64,000 nt of DNA from Motilimonas sp. E26 (GCF_021278025.1 NZ_JAIBHJ010000002.1:133043-197042), one strand, 5' to 3'. Positions 52,707 through 62,480 are shown, counted from the first letter of the stretch. Notes: generated from the sequence alone by a model not told the origin. A program made the numbers and translations.

Positions 52707-54719
52707 ATGGTTTTGAACCCTTTTTTTAAGTCTTTTAGTGTAACACGCACCAGCCTTTGTTTAACGACTCTTCTTGTATTAAGCGCCTGTACCAGTACAG
52801 ACCAGTCCAAGACAGCCAATGAACTAACGCCGCCTGCTGTCATGGCGCCATTAACGGCAACCTCAGACTACTACTTAGAACAAGCAACCAAGACTGCCGG
52901 GGCCAATAGCGTTAACTGGCAATTACTCGCGGCTCGTTCTTTTCTTGCTGGTGGCCACACACAACAGGCTCTAGCGGTGTTACAACAGCTTGAGAAGCTG
53001 CCTCTCTCACCCAAACAACTGGCAGAAAAGAACCTGATTCAAGCGCAAAGCTTTGCTGGCGAGGGAAATCTCGAGCAAGCATTAACTCAGCTAAAGCAAG
53101 TTGATACTCAATATTTAGATCCATCTGCCTGGCCAAGTTACCTCACGCTGAAAGGTCGTGCTGAACAAGAGCAAGGTCAAATCACTGCTGCTATGTTCAG
53201 TCAAATGCAGCTTGCAGAATACCTAACAGATGCTGAGCAAATCCAAGCCAATAATGACACTATCTGGCAACTGATGACGCTCCATAATCAAGCCCAATTA
53301 CGTGAATTGTCACAACAAACTGTCGATAGTAGTATTCTAGCTTGGTTAGAGTTAGGCCTGATCAGCAAGCAATATAGCATTCAGCCTGAGGTGCTGAAAC
53401 AACAAGTTGCATTCTGGCAAAGCCAATTTGTGGCACACCCAGCATCGCTATATTTACCAACAGCTCTGTTACAAGACTTCAACTCGCAACCCCTTACGAC
53501 CGATAATGTAGCCGTTTTCTTACCATTAACTGGTAAATATGAAGTTCAAGGCCAAGCCATTCGTGATGGTATGCTCAAGGCATATACCGATAGCAATTCT
53601 ATTTCAGTGGTTAACTTTTACGATACGAATGCCAACGATATGACTAGTTTGTACCAAACGGCACTGAACCAAGGCAGTAACTTTATTGTTGGACCGCTAT
53701 TAAAAAGTAACGTGGAAAGCTTGGTTAAATTAAATACAGAATTGCCAATGCTAGCACTTAATCGTGTTGAGGGCATTCGCCAAAACAATCAACAGTTTTT
53801 CTTTTCTCTTTCACCTGAAGGAGAAGCAGAGCAAACAGCACAAAAAATGTTTGATGACGGCCGTACCTACCCTGTCGTAGTAGCCTCAAAAGGCAGTTTT
53901 GGCTCTCGTATGGCAACAGCATTTAGTGATAAATGGCAACAGCTAACAGGCAACACGCCGGAAATTCATTACTTTTTAAACAGAAATCAACTGCAAAAAT
54001 TCGTACCTAGCTTAATGCATGGAGATTTAAGCCGAGGCCGCAGTAACCGAATTAAGCAACAAGTATCGTTTAATGTGAAAAGCAATACTCGTCATCGCCA
54101 AGATATAGATGGTTTTTATGTTGTCGCTCAACCTATTGAACTGCGCATGTTTAAACCATTCTTAGATGTTACAGTTGACCCAAGGTTGCCGCCAATTCAA
54201 ATTTACTCAGGCGCTCGCAGTCATCCTGAAAATATGAATCATTCAGAAAAGCAAGATTTAACCGGTGTTCTTTATAGCGATCTGCCTGTGATCCTCGAGC
54301 CAGACAATCCAGTGTTAACCGAAGCAAAAATGCTTTGGCCAAATCGGGGTTTAGATGATTTACGCTTCTATGCAATGGGCATCGATGCTTGGCACCTTAT
54401 TCCTGAACTGGCAGCATTACGCGCAGATCCTAATTATCAAGTGCAAGGTTTATCAGGTGCGCTACGCTTAGATGGTGATGCATTTATTGATAATTATCTT
54501 GCTTGGGCCAGCTACGAAAATGGTGAGCGCATATTAGTTTCACCAGTGACTATCACCCAAGATGGAAACCACTATGGCACCGCTAAGTCTGTAACCGAGG
54601 ATAGTAGTGCTAATCCCTTATTAGATGATGAGAGCCGTATTAGCTTTGACGAAGAGGTGTTAATTGAAGCACCTAATACTATAGACGAATCTGTATCAGC
54701 AGATGAGAGCAATTATTAA
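52707..54719 (+). CDS. lpoA: Penicillin-binding protein activator LpoA
   Basis: Outer-membrane lipoprotein of about 670 residues that stimulates PBP1A from outside. Signal peptide ending in lipobox VLSAC, then a TPR-like N-terminal domain (about 50-260) and a periplasmic-binding-protein-like C-terminal domain (VAVFLPLTGKYEVQGQAIRDGML onward). I start at ATG 52707 because it places the signal peptide at the N-terminus; an in-frame ATG at 52677 would add ten residues. Its end overlaps yraN by 17 bp. Confidence 0.94.
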   Translation: MVLNPFFKSFSVTRTSLCLTTLLVLSACTSTDQSKTANELTPPAVMAPLTATSDYYLEQATKTAGANSVNWQLLAARSFLAGGHTQQALAVLQQLEKLPLSPKQLAEKNLIQAQSFAGEGNLEQALTQLKQVDTQYLDPSAWPSYLTLKGRAEQEQGQITAAMFSQMQLAEYLTDAEQIQANNDTIWQLMTLHNQAQLRELSQQTVDSSILAWLELGLISKQYSIQPEVLKQQVAFWQSQFVAHPASLYLPTALLQDFNSQPLTTDNVAVFLPLTGKYEVQGQAIRDGMLKAYTDSNSISVVNFYDTNANDMTSLYQTALNQGSNFIVGPLLKSNVESLVKLNTELPMLALNRVEGIRQNNQQFFFSLSPEGEAEQTAQKMFDDGRTYPVVVASKGSFGSRMATAFSDKWQQLTGNTPEIHYFLNRNQLQKFVPSLMHGDLSRGRSNRIKQQVSFNVKSNTRHRQDIDGFYVVAQPIELRMFKPFLDVTVDPRLPPIQIYSGARSHPENMNHSEKQDLTGVLYSDLPVILEPDNPVLTEAKMLWPNRGLDDLRFYAMGIDAWHLIPELAALRADPNYQVQGLSGALRLDGDAFIDNYLAWASYENGERILVSPVTITQDGNHYGTAKSVTEDSSANPLLDDESRISFDEEVLIEAPNTIDESVSADESNY

Positions 54720-55056
54720 ACGTCAAACCGGCGATCAATACGAGCAACGGGCCTGTGATTTTTTAATAAGCGCAGGCCTAAGCCTTGTCTGTAAAAACTA
54801 TGTCTGTCGATTTGGTGAAATAGACCTAATCATGCAGCATGATGATACGTTAGTCTTCGTTGAAGTGCGCTATCGAGCTGATAGCGACTTTGGCGGAGCA
54901 ATCGCTTCTGTAACAAGAAGCAAGCAGCGACGTATCATCAAAGCGGCTAAGGCTTATCTTATGCAACGTCCCTTCGAGGTTTACTGCCGCTTTGATGTGG
55001 TCGCCTTCGAGTCACAACACGATCCCATTTGGTTACAAAACGCATTTCAGGAGTAA
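54703..55056 (+). CDS. yraN: UPF0102 protein YraN
   Basis: 117 residues with a restriction-endonuclease-like fold: RQTGDQYEQRACDFL, NYVCRFGEIDLIM, FVEVRYRADSDFGGA (Asp/Glu and V-E-V-R in place of the usual E-V-K) and SKQRRIIKAAKAYL. Predicted nuclease of the Holliday-junction resolvase group, role unclear. It overlaps lpoA and is followed by diaA after 6 bp, so lpoA-yraN-diaA-dolP is one operon. Confidence 0.92.
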   Translation: MRAIIKRQTGDQYEQRACDFLISAGLSLVCKNYVCRFGEIDLIMQHDDTLVFVEVRYRADSDFGGAIASVTRSKQRRIIKAAKAYLMQRPFEVYCRFDVVAFESQHDPIWLQNAFQE

Positions 55057-55062
55057 TTTAAG

Positions 55063-55650
55063 GTGCGCGACAAAATAAAAGAAAACTTTACCGAAAGCAT
55101 TCAAACCAAGATCGCCGCGGCTGAAGCCCTACCTGAATATATAGAAAAAGCGGCACTTATGATGGTGCACAGCTTACTAAGTGGTAATAAAATTATTGTT
55201 TGTGGTAATGGTGGTAATGCCGCACTCGCGCAGATTTTTGCATCACACTTGCTGAACAAATTTGAAACCGAGCGACCAAGTTTGCCAGCTATTTCAATCA
55301 CACCGGATTCGACTCTAATTTCAGCGATTGCCACGGATACCCATTTTGATGAAATTTATGCCAAACAAGTAAGAGCCCTAGCCCAAGGTGGCGATATCTT
55401 GTTGGCCATTTCCCATGGCGGCAACAGCCGTAACGTTATAAAAGCTGTTGAAGCGGCAGTGAGTCGGGATATGAAAATTGTCGCACTGACTGGCGGTGAC
55501 GGCGGTGAAATGGCTGGTTTACTCAGTGAGACAGACGTTGAAATTAGAACCCCTTCACCGAAGGGCTGTCGAATCGAAGAAATGCACTTATTTGTCTTAA
55601 ACTGCATTAGTGATCTAATAGATCAAACCCTTTTTTCTACCGATAGATGA
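55063..55650 (+). CDS. diaA: DnaA initiator-associating protein DiaA
   Basis: SIS-domain protein of 195 residues; in E. coli a DiaA tetramer binds DnaA and helps assemble initiation complexes. Motifs: [33 protein letters not shown] and [21 protein letters not shown]. GmhA (phosphoheptose isomerase) is the closest relative, but the operon context favours DiaA. Starts with GTG; the AAGG just before it and GGAG 15 bases away give a weak ribosome site, possibly relying on coupling to yraN. Confidence 0.92.
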   Translation: MRDKIKENFTESIQTKIAAAEALPEYIEKAALMMVHSLLSGNKIIVCGNGGNAALAQIFASHLLNKFETERPSLPAISITPDSTLISAIATDTHFDEIYAKQVRALAQGGDILLAISHGGNSRNVIKAVEAAVSRDMKIVALTGGDGGEMAGLLSETDVEIRTPSPKGCRIEEMHLFVLNCISDLIDQTLFSTDR

Positions 55651-55660
55651 GTATAGTTAA

Positions 55661-56236
55661 ATGAAAAAACGCCTAAGTTTCGCTTTGATTGCCAGCTTAA
55701 GTTTAGTTCAAGGCTGTGCTGGCCTTTTTGTTGCAGGCGCTGCAACTACAGCCGTGGTGGCAAATGATAGACGCAGTATCGGTACCCAACTTGATGATCA
55801 AAACATTGAGTTAAAAGCTATCAATGCGTTAGCAAAAAATGAGTTACTTTATAAAGCATCGCGCATTTCAGCCATTGCTAATAATGGTAATGTGTTATTG
55901 GTCGGGCAAACACCCACTACTGAATACCAAAAGCAAGCTGAAAAAATAGTAGATGACATTTCGGGTGTACGTCGAGTATTTAACGAATTACGCCTCAATA
56001 AACCAATCAGTTTGGGTCAACAAACCTCTGACACTTGGATCACAACCAAAACTAAGTCACTCATCTTAGACGATCCAGCAATCAATACATTGAAGCTAAA
56101 AGTGGTGACTGAAGATGCCGAGGTCTTCTTGATTGGTCTCGTCACCGAGAAAGAAGCCGAGAAAGCAGTGGAGATTGCCCGTCATGTAAAAGGCGTTAAA
56201 CGGGTAGTGAAAGTGTTTGAATACGTTGCCGAGTAG
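55661..56236 (+). CDS. dolP: Dual-BON-domain outer-membrane lipoprotein DolP
   Basis: 191 residues: lipoprotein signal with lipobox VQGCAG, then two BON domains (about 45-115 and 125-190: VLLVGQTPTTEYQKQAEKIV, VFLIGLVTEKEAEKAVEIARHVKGVKRVVKVFEY). DolP (YraP) binds anionic phospholipid, supports outer-membrane integrity and the BAM complex, and localises to the division site. Last gene of the lpoA operon. Confidence 0.94.
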   Translation: MKKRLSFALIASLSLVQGCAGLFVAGAATTAVVANDRRSIGTQLDDQNIELKAINALAKNELLYKASRISAIANNGNVLLVGQTPTTEYQKQAEKIVDDISGVRRVFNELRLNKPISLGQQTSDTWITTKTKSLILDDPAINTLKLKVVTEDAEVFLIGLVTEKEAEKAVEIARHVKGVKRVVKVFEYVAE

Positions 56237-56255
56237 CTTAATATTTATGTTGAAA

Positions 56256-56286
56256 AATAAAAAACCGCTTTTCAGCGGTTTTTTTT
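56256..56286. terminator. Bidirectional terminator between dolP and sspB
   Basis: Stem AACCGCT-TTTC-AGCGGTT with T run on the plus strand and A run upstream that serves the minus strand. It separates two convergent operons; its end touches the sspB stop. Confidence 0.9.
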
Positions 56287-56698
56287 ATTTAACGACACGT
56301 AAACCCGGTTTTCCTTTAGGTGGGGGTGTCGGCTCTGGAGCTTCTGTTGGCGTTTCTTCAGTCAACTGAGCGTCGTAAAAAGGCTCTGCAGGAAACATAG
56401 TTCCCGCACCATTTTCACGCGCATAAATCGCCTCTACCGCATACATAGGAATGTAGACCTGGAACGGGGAGCCAGAAAATCGAGCATTAAAGCTAACCGC
56501 TTCTTTACTCATGTCAAAAGCAGTCACCGCTCCCGGAGCAATATTTAAGACAATTTTACCATCTTTAATAAATTGCTCAGGCACATTTACATGGGGTAGA
56601 AATGCACTGACCACTAAATGAGGGGTCATGTCATTATCTAAAATCCAGTCGAAAAATGCCCTTAATAGATAAGGGCGATTTGGTGTCATTTCACTCAT
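56285..56698 (-). CDS. sspB: ClpXP protease specificity-enhancing factor SspB
   Basis: Adaptor of 137 residues that delivers ssrA-tagged proteins to ClpXP. PNRPYLLRAFFDWILDN start, substrate-binding domain to about 110, Pro/Glu/Thr-rich linker, and C-terminal ClpX-binding tail GKPGLRVVK. Starts 2 bp after sspA, the standard pair. Confidence 0.96.
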   Translation of the reverse strand: MSEMTPNRPYLLRAFFDWILDNDMTPHLVVSAFLPHVNVPEQFIKDGKIVLNIAPGAVTAFDMSKEAVSFNARFSGSPFQVYIPMYAVEAIYARENGAGTMFPAEPFYDAQLTEETPTEAPEPTPPPKGKPGLRVVK

Positions 56699-56700
56699 AA

Positions 56701-57336
56701 TTAGATAAGTACGCGAATGTCGCGCTCTGTCTCTGTTAATGCCGCTTGGAATGATTCACGATCAAAAATACGGATCATGTAACCCTTCATACCTTTCATT
56801 GCTGGGCCATTTAGCTCAATACCCAATTCTGGTAAACGCCATAACAGCGGAGCCATATAGCAATCAACCAAAGTAAACTCTTCACTCATGAAGTAGTCCA
56901 TTTCATCAAACACAGGTGCAATGGTTGTTAGCGACTCTTTCAATTTTGCGCGCGCTGCGGTTGCTTGCTCGGCCGAGCCTTTCATGATCAGGTCAACTAA
57001 AGAGTACCAATCATTTTTGATGCGATGCATCATAAGACGACTGTTACCACGAGCAACCGGATAAACAGGCATCAATGGTGGATGAGGAAAGCGTTCATCC
57101 AAGTATTCCATGATAATGTGTGATTCATAAAGAACCAGTTCACGGTCTATCAGAGTAGGAACTGAATTGTATGGATTAAGCTCCACGAGTTCAGTCGGTA
57201 AATTGTCTGGATCAACTTGTGTGATTTCGACACTTACGCCTTTTTCAGCCAGCACAATGCGAACCTGATGACTGTATAAATCTGATGCACCTGAAAACAA
57301 GGTCATCACAGAGCGTTTATTAGCAGCAACTGCCAT
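56701..57336 (-). CDS. sspA: Stringent starvation protein A
   Basis: Glutathione-S-transferase-fold RNA polymerase-associated regulator of 211 residues. N-terminal thioredoxin-like part (MTLFSGASDLYSHQVRIVLAEKGV, VPTLIDRELVLYESHIIMEYLDERFPHP) then helical domain. SspA usually responds to starvation and acid stress. Downstream of the cytochrome bc1 operon, separated by a terminator. Confidence 0.96.
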   Translation of the reverse strand: MAVAANKRSVMTLFSGASDLYSHQVRIVLAEKGVSVEITQVDPDNLPTELVELNPYNSVPTLIDRELVLYESHIIMEYLDERFPHPPLMPVYPVARGNSRLMMHRIKNDWYSLVDLIMKGSAEQATAARAKLKESLTTIAPVFDEMDYFMSEEFTLVDCYMAPLLWRLPELGIELNGPAMKGMKGYMIRIFDRESFQAALTETERDIRVLI

Positions 57337-57362
57337 TTAATCCTCCAACTCTTCAAAAACAT

Positions 57363-57394
57363 AAAAAGGCAATGAGGGTAAAACCCCCATTGCC
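57363..57394 (-). terminator. Intrinsic terminator after petC
   Basis: Minus strand GGCAATGGGGGT-TTTA-CCCTCATTGCC followed by TTTTTAT: a long G+C-rich stem (with one bulge or mismatch) and T run, 29 bp after the petC stop. It separates the bc1 operon from sspA. Confidence 0.88.
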
Positions 57395-57423
57395 ATTAAT
57401 AACACATTTTATTATCGATTCGT

Positions 57424-58161
57424 CTAATGATGAACGTCGCGCCAGAACTCTTTCTTCAGTAAATAAGCAATAATGAAGAAGATAAATATAAAGCCAAGGA
57501 CAAACATCCCTAAGCGTTCACGCTCAACGCGCATCGGCTCACCCGAATAGACCAAGAAGTTTACCATATCTAGCACAGCTTGGTTATATTCATCTTTACT
57601 TAGTTCACCGCTACCATCAGCTTCGATTGAAACTAAGGTTTTATGCTCAACGCCATCAACCATTTCCGTTTCGAAAACTGCATTCGGCACACCTTGTAAT
57701 TCTTCTAGCACATGGGGCATCCCCACATCTGGAAAAACCGTGTTATTCACGCCAAATGGACGGCTTGGATCAGCATAAAACGAACGTAAGTAAGTATACA
57801 ACCAATCAGCACCGCGCACACGAGCCACTAAGGTTAAATCCGGTGGCGCAGCACCAAACCATTTAGCGGCTTCTTTTTTATGCATTGAGTTAGTCATTAG
57901 GTCACCAATTTTTTGATCGGTAAACACTAAGTTATCTAACATCAGGTCATTAGGGATATCTAAGTCATTCGCAACTCGCTCATAACGTTGATAACCCATG
58001 GTATGACAACCTAGACAGTAGTTGATGAACAACTTAGCACCGTTTTGCAGCGATGCTTTATTGGTTAAATCATAATTTGCCTTATCCAAAGGGATACTTG
58101 GACCTGCAGCAAACACTAAGCTAGGCAGCAGGGCAAATAAAGTAATCAGTAACTTTTTCAT
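57424..58161 (-). CDS. petC: Ubiquinol-cytochrome c reductase cytochrome c1
   Basis: Electron carrier of the bc1 complex, 245 residues: signal peptide to about residue 18, haem c motif CLGCH (Cys49, Cys52, His53), distal Met in the GMPHVLEEL region, and a C-terminal membrane anchor (MFVLGFIFIFFIIAYLL). Overlaps petB by one base. Confidence 0.96.
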   Translation of the reverse strand: MKKLLITLFALLPSLVFAAGPSIPLDKANYDLTNKASLQNGAKLFINYCLGCHTMGYQRYERVANDLDIPNDLMLDNLVFTDQKIGDLMTNSMHKKEAAKWFGAAPPDLTLVARVRGADWLYTYLRSFYADPSRPFGVNNTVFPDVGMPHVLEELQGVPNAVFETEMVDGVEHKTLVSIEADGSGELSKDEYNQAVLDMVNFLVYSGEPMRVERERLGMFVLGFIFIFFIIAYLLKKEFWRDVHH

Positions 58162-59438
58162 TATTTAGTGATCCTCTCTGGCACTGGCTTACATTTCTCG
58201 TTTTTACTGTAAATAAACAGCAAGGCAAAGAAGGCGAAATAACCAAATGAACATATTTGAGAGATCACTGTGTATAACGGTGTTGCTGGCAATGCACCAA
58301 GAATACCTAATACGATGAAACAAATAATAAACTGTGTAATATTCAGCTTATGTAGCGTACTACGGTAGCGAATAGAGCGAACCTTACAACGGTCGAACCA
58401 AGGTAAGAAACACAGAATAAGTACCGAACTACCAAATACAATAACACCTATTAATTTGTCTGGGATCGCACGCAAAATCGCATAAAACGGTGTGTAGTAC
58501 CAAACTGGCGCAATGTGTTCAGGCGTTTTCAGGCCATTTGCTGGCTCAAAGTTAGGTGGCTCAAGGAAATAACCGCCGCCTTCTGGCCAGTAAAATATAA
58601 CCGCAGCAAACAAGAACAAGAACACCGCTACGCCCACTACATCTTTCACCACAAAATAAGGAAAGAAAGGTGCCGCATCTACAATGTCTTTTTTATCAGA
58701 GAATTGCTTATGGTATTTAAATGGACTTAATTCACTTTCAGGAACTGAGCCCTTCTTCTTCTTGATCTCGATACCTTCAGGGTTATTCGAGCCCACTTCA
58801 TGCAGTGCCACAATATGCAAGAACACCAATACCACGAGTACTAGCGGTAAAGCGACCACATGCAAAGCGAAGAAACGCGTTAGGGTTGCCCCAGATATAA
58901 CAAAGTCACCACGGATCCACTGTGTTAGGTCATCACCAATAATTGGAATGGCACCGAATAGCGAGATAATTACCTGAGCTCCCCAGAATGACATTTGGCC
59001 CCATGGCAGTAAGTAGCCCATGAATGCTTCGGCCATCAACACTAGGAAGATAAGCATACCGAAAACCCAAATTAGCTCGCGCGGCTTTTGGTAAGAACCA
59101 TAAATCAAGCCGCGGAACATATGCAGGTAAACAACGATAAAGAAGAATGACGCGCCCGTTGAGTGCATGTAACGCAGCAACCAGCCGTATTCCACATCAC
59201 GCATAATATATTCAATAGAAGCAAACGCACCTTCAGCAGAAGGATTGTAGTTCATTGTCAACCAGATACCTGTAAGAATCTGATTAACCAGCACTAGCAT
59301 GGCTAAAGAGCCAAAGAAGTACCAGAAATTAAAATTAATTGGCGTTGGATATTGGGCTAAATGTTTATTCCAAGTGTCTGTCATGGGGATGCGTGCATCT
59401 ACCCAATCAATCACACCTGTCACTAGTCCTTTAATCAT
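58161..59438 (-). CDS. petB: Ubiquinol-cytochrome c reductase cytochrome b
   Basis: Integral membrane subunit of 425 residues with eight helices. Haem b ligands occur as His pairs in helix B (MHSTGASFFFIVVYLHMFRG) and helix D (FALHVVALPLVLVVLVFLHIVALHEVG). The PEWY-type quinol site reads as PVWYYTPFYAILRAIP, matching the P-x-W-Y pattern. Ends by one-base overlap with petA. Confidence 0.97.
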   Translation of the reverse strand: MIKGLVTGVIDWVDARIPMTDTWNKHLAQYPTPINFNFWYFFGSLAMLVLVNQILTGIWLTMNYNPSAEGAFASIEYIMRDVEYGWLLRYMHSTGASFFFIVVYLHMFRGLIYGSYQKPRELIWVFGMLIFLVLMAEAFMGYLLPWGQMSFWGAQVIISLFGAIPIIGDDLTQWIRGDFVISGATLTRFFALHVVALPLVLVVLVFLHIVALHEVGSNNPEGIEIKKKKGSVPESELSPFKYHKQFSDKKDIVDAAPFFPYFVVKDVVGVAVFLFLFAAVIFYWPEGGGYFLEPPNFEPANGLKTPEHIAPVWYYTPFYAILRAIPDKLIGVIVFGSSVLILCFLPWFDRCKVRSIRYRSTLHKLNITQFIICFIVLGILGALPATPLYTVISQICSFGYFAFFALLFIYSKNEKCKPVPERITK

Positions 59439-60028
59439 TATGCATCTCCCTCTGATACGCCCACAAGCACGGTATTATCATCTTTGAAATGATAAGGAGG
59501 TATCACTAAGTTCAACGGCGCAGGTACGTTTTGGAACACTCTTCCCGCCATATCAAACTTAGAGCCGTGACATGGACAGAAAAAACCGCTCTTAACGCCT
59601 TCAACCAACTCTCCAAAACCATCTGGTAAATAAGTTGGCGAACACCCTAAGTGGGTACAAATACCTACAGCAACAAATATTTCAGGTCTGATTGAACGTG
59701 CGGGGTTAGCCGCATAATCAGGCTGTTGAGGCTCCTCAGAATTAGGATCTCGTAATTTGTCATCATGAGCTGCAAGATCTTTCATTGCAGCATCAGTACG
59801 GGACACAACCCATACCGGTTTACCTTGCCATTCAACACGAATTAATTGGCCAGGCTCTATTTTACTTACATCCACTTCCACCGGGGCACCAGCTGCTTTA
59901 GCCTTAGCACTCGGGTTCCATGATTTGATAAATGGCACGGCGACTCCCGCAGCTCCTACAGCTCCGACAACAGCTGTTGTCGCAGTAAGAAACATACGTC
60001 GGCCAGTATTCACAGGCGCATTGCTCAT
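59438..60028 (-). CDS. petA: Ubiquinol-cytochrome c reductase Rieske iron-sulfur subunit
   Basis: 196-residue Rieske protein. Twin-arginine signal (NTGRRMFLTATTAVVGAVGA) retained as anchor, then the 2Fe-2S domain with CTHLGCSPTY and CPCHGSKFD. ATG at 60028 follows GGGAGAG; a longer frame from 60085 has no ribosome site and would add 19 residues before the Tat signal. First gene of petABC. Confidence 0.96.
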   Translation of the reverse strand: MSNAPVNTGRRMFLTATTAVVGAVGAAGVAVPFIKSWNPSAKAKAAGAPVEVDVSKIEPGQLIRVEWQGKPVWVVSRTDAAMKDLAAHDDKLRDPNSEEPQQPDYAANPARSIRPEIFVAVGICTHLGCSPTYLPDGFGELVEGVKSGFFCPCHGSKFDMAGRVFQNVPAPLNLVIPPYHFKDDNTVLVGVSEGDA

Positions 60029-60150
60029 CCAAAAACTCTCCCTACGGACTCCGCGATTATTATTATTTCCCTTGCGGTAAATCAATTCTAGCGTTTAAGC
60101 AGATTTCTGCATTACGGGGTCGGTACAATTGTCACAGAAAAATCGTGTGA

Positions 60151-60179
60151 ATTCTAAAGAAATAGGCGCAATTTGACAA
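60151..60179 (-). promoter_or_regulatory. Promoter of the bc1 operon
   Basis: Minus strand TTGTCA (60179-60174), 17 bases, TAGAAT (60156-60151). It gives a leader of about 115 bases before petA. The 60029-60283 interval shows nothing else beyond this and the rpsI terminator. Confidence 0.65.
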
Positions 60180-60283
60180 GCTGATAATGTCTTTAACATT
60201 TTTTCAGCATCCAATTCTGAGAGTTGCCACGTTTGTTTACAACTTAACGAAATAGCAATCAGAAAGTTCAATTAGCCTAAAAC

Positions 60284-60309
60284 AAAAAAACCCGACATAA
60301 GCCGGGTTT
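60284..60309 (-). terminator. Intrinsic terminator after rpsI
   Basis: Minus strand AACCCG-GCTTATGT-CGGGTT followed by a run of T, 21 bp after the rpsI stop. Confidence 0.88.
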
Positions 60310-60330
60310 TGCATACTCGATAAACGAAAA

Positions 60331-60720
60331 TTAACGTTTTGAGAATTGTGGACGCTTACGCGCTTTGTGTAGACCCACTTTCTTACGTTCAACTTTACGT
60401 GCATCACGAGTTACGAAGCCAGCTGCACGCAATTCAGCGCGTAGTGTCTCGTCGTATTCCATAAGTGCACGAGTGATACCGTGACGGATTGCACCCGCTT
60501 GACCAGTAGTACCACCACCTTTAACTGTAACTTTGATATCAAACTTATCAGTTAGTTGAACTAGCTCAAGAGGTTGATTAACAACCATGCGAGACGTTTC
60601 ACGACCGAAGAACTCTTCAAGAGTACGATCGTTGATAGTTAGGTTACCGCTACCCGCTTTTAGGAAAACGCGAGCAGTAGAGCTTTTGCGACGACCAGTG
60701 CCGTAGTATTGATTTGCCAT
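60331..60720 (-). CDS. rpsI: 30S ribosomal protein S9
   Basis: 129 residues; [18 protein letters not shown] start, [19 protein letters not shown], and the basic C-terminal tail [14 protein letters not shown] that reaches the P-site tRNA. One residue shorter than E. coli S9. 16 bp after rplM. Confidence 0.98.
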   Translation of the reverse strand: MANQYYGTGRRKSSTARVFLKAGSGNLTINDRTLEEFFGRETSRMVVNQPLELVQLTDKFDIKVTVKGGGTTGQAGAIRHGITRALMEYDETLRAELRAAGFVTRDARKVERKKVGLHKARKRPQFSKR

Positions 60721-60736
60721 TTGCCTGAATTCCGTA

Positions 60737-61165
60737 TTAGATGTCTAAAACTTGTGGTTGTTGAGCCGAATGTTGATGCTCAGAACCCGCGTAAACTTTC
60801 AATTTACGGAACATTGCACGGCCTAGAGGGCCTTTTGGCAACATACCTTTAACAGCTGATTGAATAACACGCTCTGGCGCTTTTTCGATTAGCTTTTCGA
60901 AAGAGATAGATTTCAAACCACCTGGGTAACCAGTGTGAGAGTGATAAATCTTACCTGCAGCTTTATTACCAGTTACGGCAATTTTCTCACAGTTTACAAC
61001 GATGATGTAATCACCAGTGTCAACGTGTGGAGTGTATTCTGCTTTATGCTTACCGCGTAAACGAGAAGCGATTTCAGTAGCTAAACGACCTAAAGTTTTA
61101 CCTTCAGCATCTACCACATACCAGTCGCGTTGAACGCTCTCTGGTTTTGCAACAAAAGTTTTCAT
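60737..61165 (-). CDS. rplM: 50S ribosomal protein L13
   Basis: 142 residues, the same as E. coli L13. Starts at [20 protein letters not shown] (ATG 61165); a TTG upstream in frame adds five residues and is not needed. Also [19 protein letters not shown] and [21 protein letters not shown]. In E. coli L13 represses its own operon at the leader. Confidence 0.98.
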   Translation of the reverse strand: MKTFVAKPESVQRDWYVVDAEGKTLGRLATEIASRLRGKHKAEYTPHVDTGDYIIVVNCEKIAVTGNKAAGKIYHSHTGYPGGLKSISFEKLIEKAPERVIQSAVKGMLPKGPLGRAMFRKLKVYAGSEHQHSAQQPQVLDI

Positions 61166-61264
61166 TAAACTCTTACCCAAAAATTAAAAAATGTTACGAA
61201 ATGACTACTTAATTCAAAGTAGCGATTAAATACCACCTTCGTACCCCTTCGAATACGAACACTT

Positions 61265-61319
61265 GGTGCCAACAAATCCACCAAAGTTGGTGATTGTAAC
61301 TGGGGGTCGCAAGATTATA
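61265..61319 (-). promoter_or_regulatory. rplM promoter and structured leader
   Basis: Minus strand TATAAT (61319-61314) followed by a G+C-rich discriminator (CTTGCGACCCCC). In the leader, CACCA-ACTT-TGGTG (61292-61279) forms one hairpin, while GGTG of its right arm can instead pair with CACC of GGCACC (61270-61265), giving two exclusive structures. It may be the target for autoregulation by L13. Leader length is about 140 bases. Confidence 0.5.
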
Positions 61320-61373
61320 CGGAAAAGCTTTTTAGAAATCATCCTTTTTTGCTGCTATTTTACCCACAGATAA

Positions 61374-62480
61374 TTAAGCCAGATGTTCACGAGCCAAATA
61401 TTCTGTACTTTGCATTTCTTGTAAGCGAGAAAGGCAACGTTGAAACTCAAAACTCAAGCGACCACCTTGGTAAAGTTTATCCATGGCCACTTCCGCGGAA
61501 ATGATCAAAGTGACATGACGCTCATAAAATTCATCGACCATGGCTATAAAGCGCCGCGCGGCATCATCACTGTCTCCGCCCATTACGGTCACATTAGCCA
61601 ACAGTATAGTGTGGTAAATTTTAGACAGCTCAATATAGTCAACTTGACTGCGTGCACTGACGCATAAAGCCGAAAACTCAATAAACAACACGCTATCGGC
61701 CTCTGCCCTTACCGGAATCTGACGATTAAGAATTTCAATATAGTGTTCATATTGCCTTGGTTCGAAAGAGAGCTGCTGGAAATAGCGATTGAGGTTTTCT
61801 TCCGCCAGTTGATCAAGAGGGAAGTGATAAATTTCAGCTTGCTCTAAGGTTCGCATACGGTAATCAATGCCGCTATCAACGTTGACGATTTCACAGTTTT
61901 CATTAATCAGTTTAATCGCAGGTAAAAAACGAGCGCGCTGCAAGCCGTTACGATACAGATCATCAGGAATAATATTTGAAGTGGCCACTAACACCACGCC
62001 ACGTTCAAACAAAGCTTCGAACAAGGTGCCTAACAACATAGCATCAGTGATATCAGAAACAAAAAACTCGTCAAAGCAAATCACTCTTGCTTCAGCAGAT
62101 AACTTATCAGCAATAATAAGCAAAGGATCTTCTTGGTTTTTTAACAAACCTAGCTCTTGATGCACTCGGTGCATAAAGCGGTGAAAATGCACTCGCATTT
62201 TTTGCGAAAACGGCAAGCAATCAAAAAATGTATCGACCAAATAAGTTTTTCCGCGGCCAACTCCCCCCCAAAAATACAACCCCTTAATGGTTTCAACAGG
62301 CTCAGGGGGCTGAAACTTTTGCTTAATCTTATCTAACCAGCTTGTTGATTTTACACTTGGCGCAGGCTTAACTAAATCTTGATAAAGGCGCTCAAGAGCA
62401 AACACGGCTTGCTCTTGCGCCGCATCATAGAAAAAATCATCTTGTTTTAGGTCGCTTTGGTACTTGAGTAATGGCGTCAC
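61374..62480 (-). CDS. zapE: Cell division protein ZapE (AFG1-like ATPase)
   Basis: AAA+ ATPase of 368 residues; Walker A WGGVGRGKTYLVD at about 66-78, Walker B VICFDEFFVSDITDAM, sensor region VATSNIIPDDLYRNGLQRARFLPAI. ZapE is needed for division at high temperature or low oxygen in E. coli and interacts with FtsZ. Genomic position opposite zapG and upstream of rplM is conserved. Confidence 0.96.
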   Translation of the reverse strand: MTPLLKYQSDLKQDDFFYDAAQEQAVFALERLYQDLVKPAPSVKSTSWLDKIKQKFQPPEPVETIKGLYFWGGVGRGKTYLVDTFFDCLPFSQKMRVHFHRFMHRVHQELGLLKNQEDPLLIIADKLSAEARVICFDEFFVSDITDAMLLGTLFEALFERGVVLVATSNIIPDDLYRNGLQRARFLPAIKLINENCEIVNVDSGIDYRMRTLEQAEIYHFPLDQLAEENLNRYFQQLSFEPRQYEHYIEILNRQIPVRAEADSVLFIEFSALCVSARSQVDYIELSKIYHTILLANVTVMGGDSDDAARRFIAMVDEFYERHVTLIISAEVAMDKLYQGGRLSFEFQRCLSRLQEMQSTEYLAREHLA

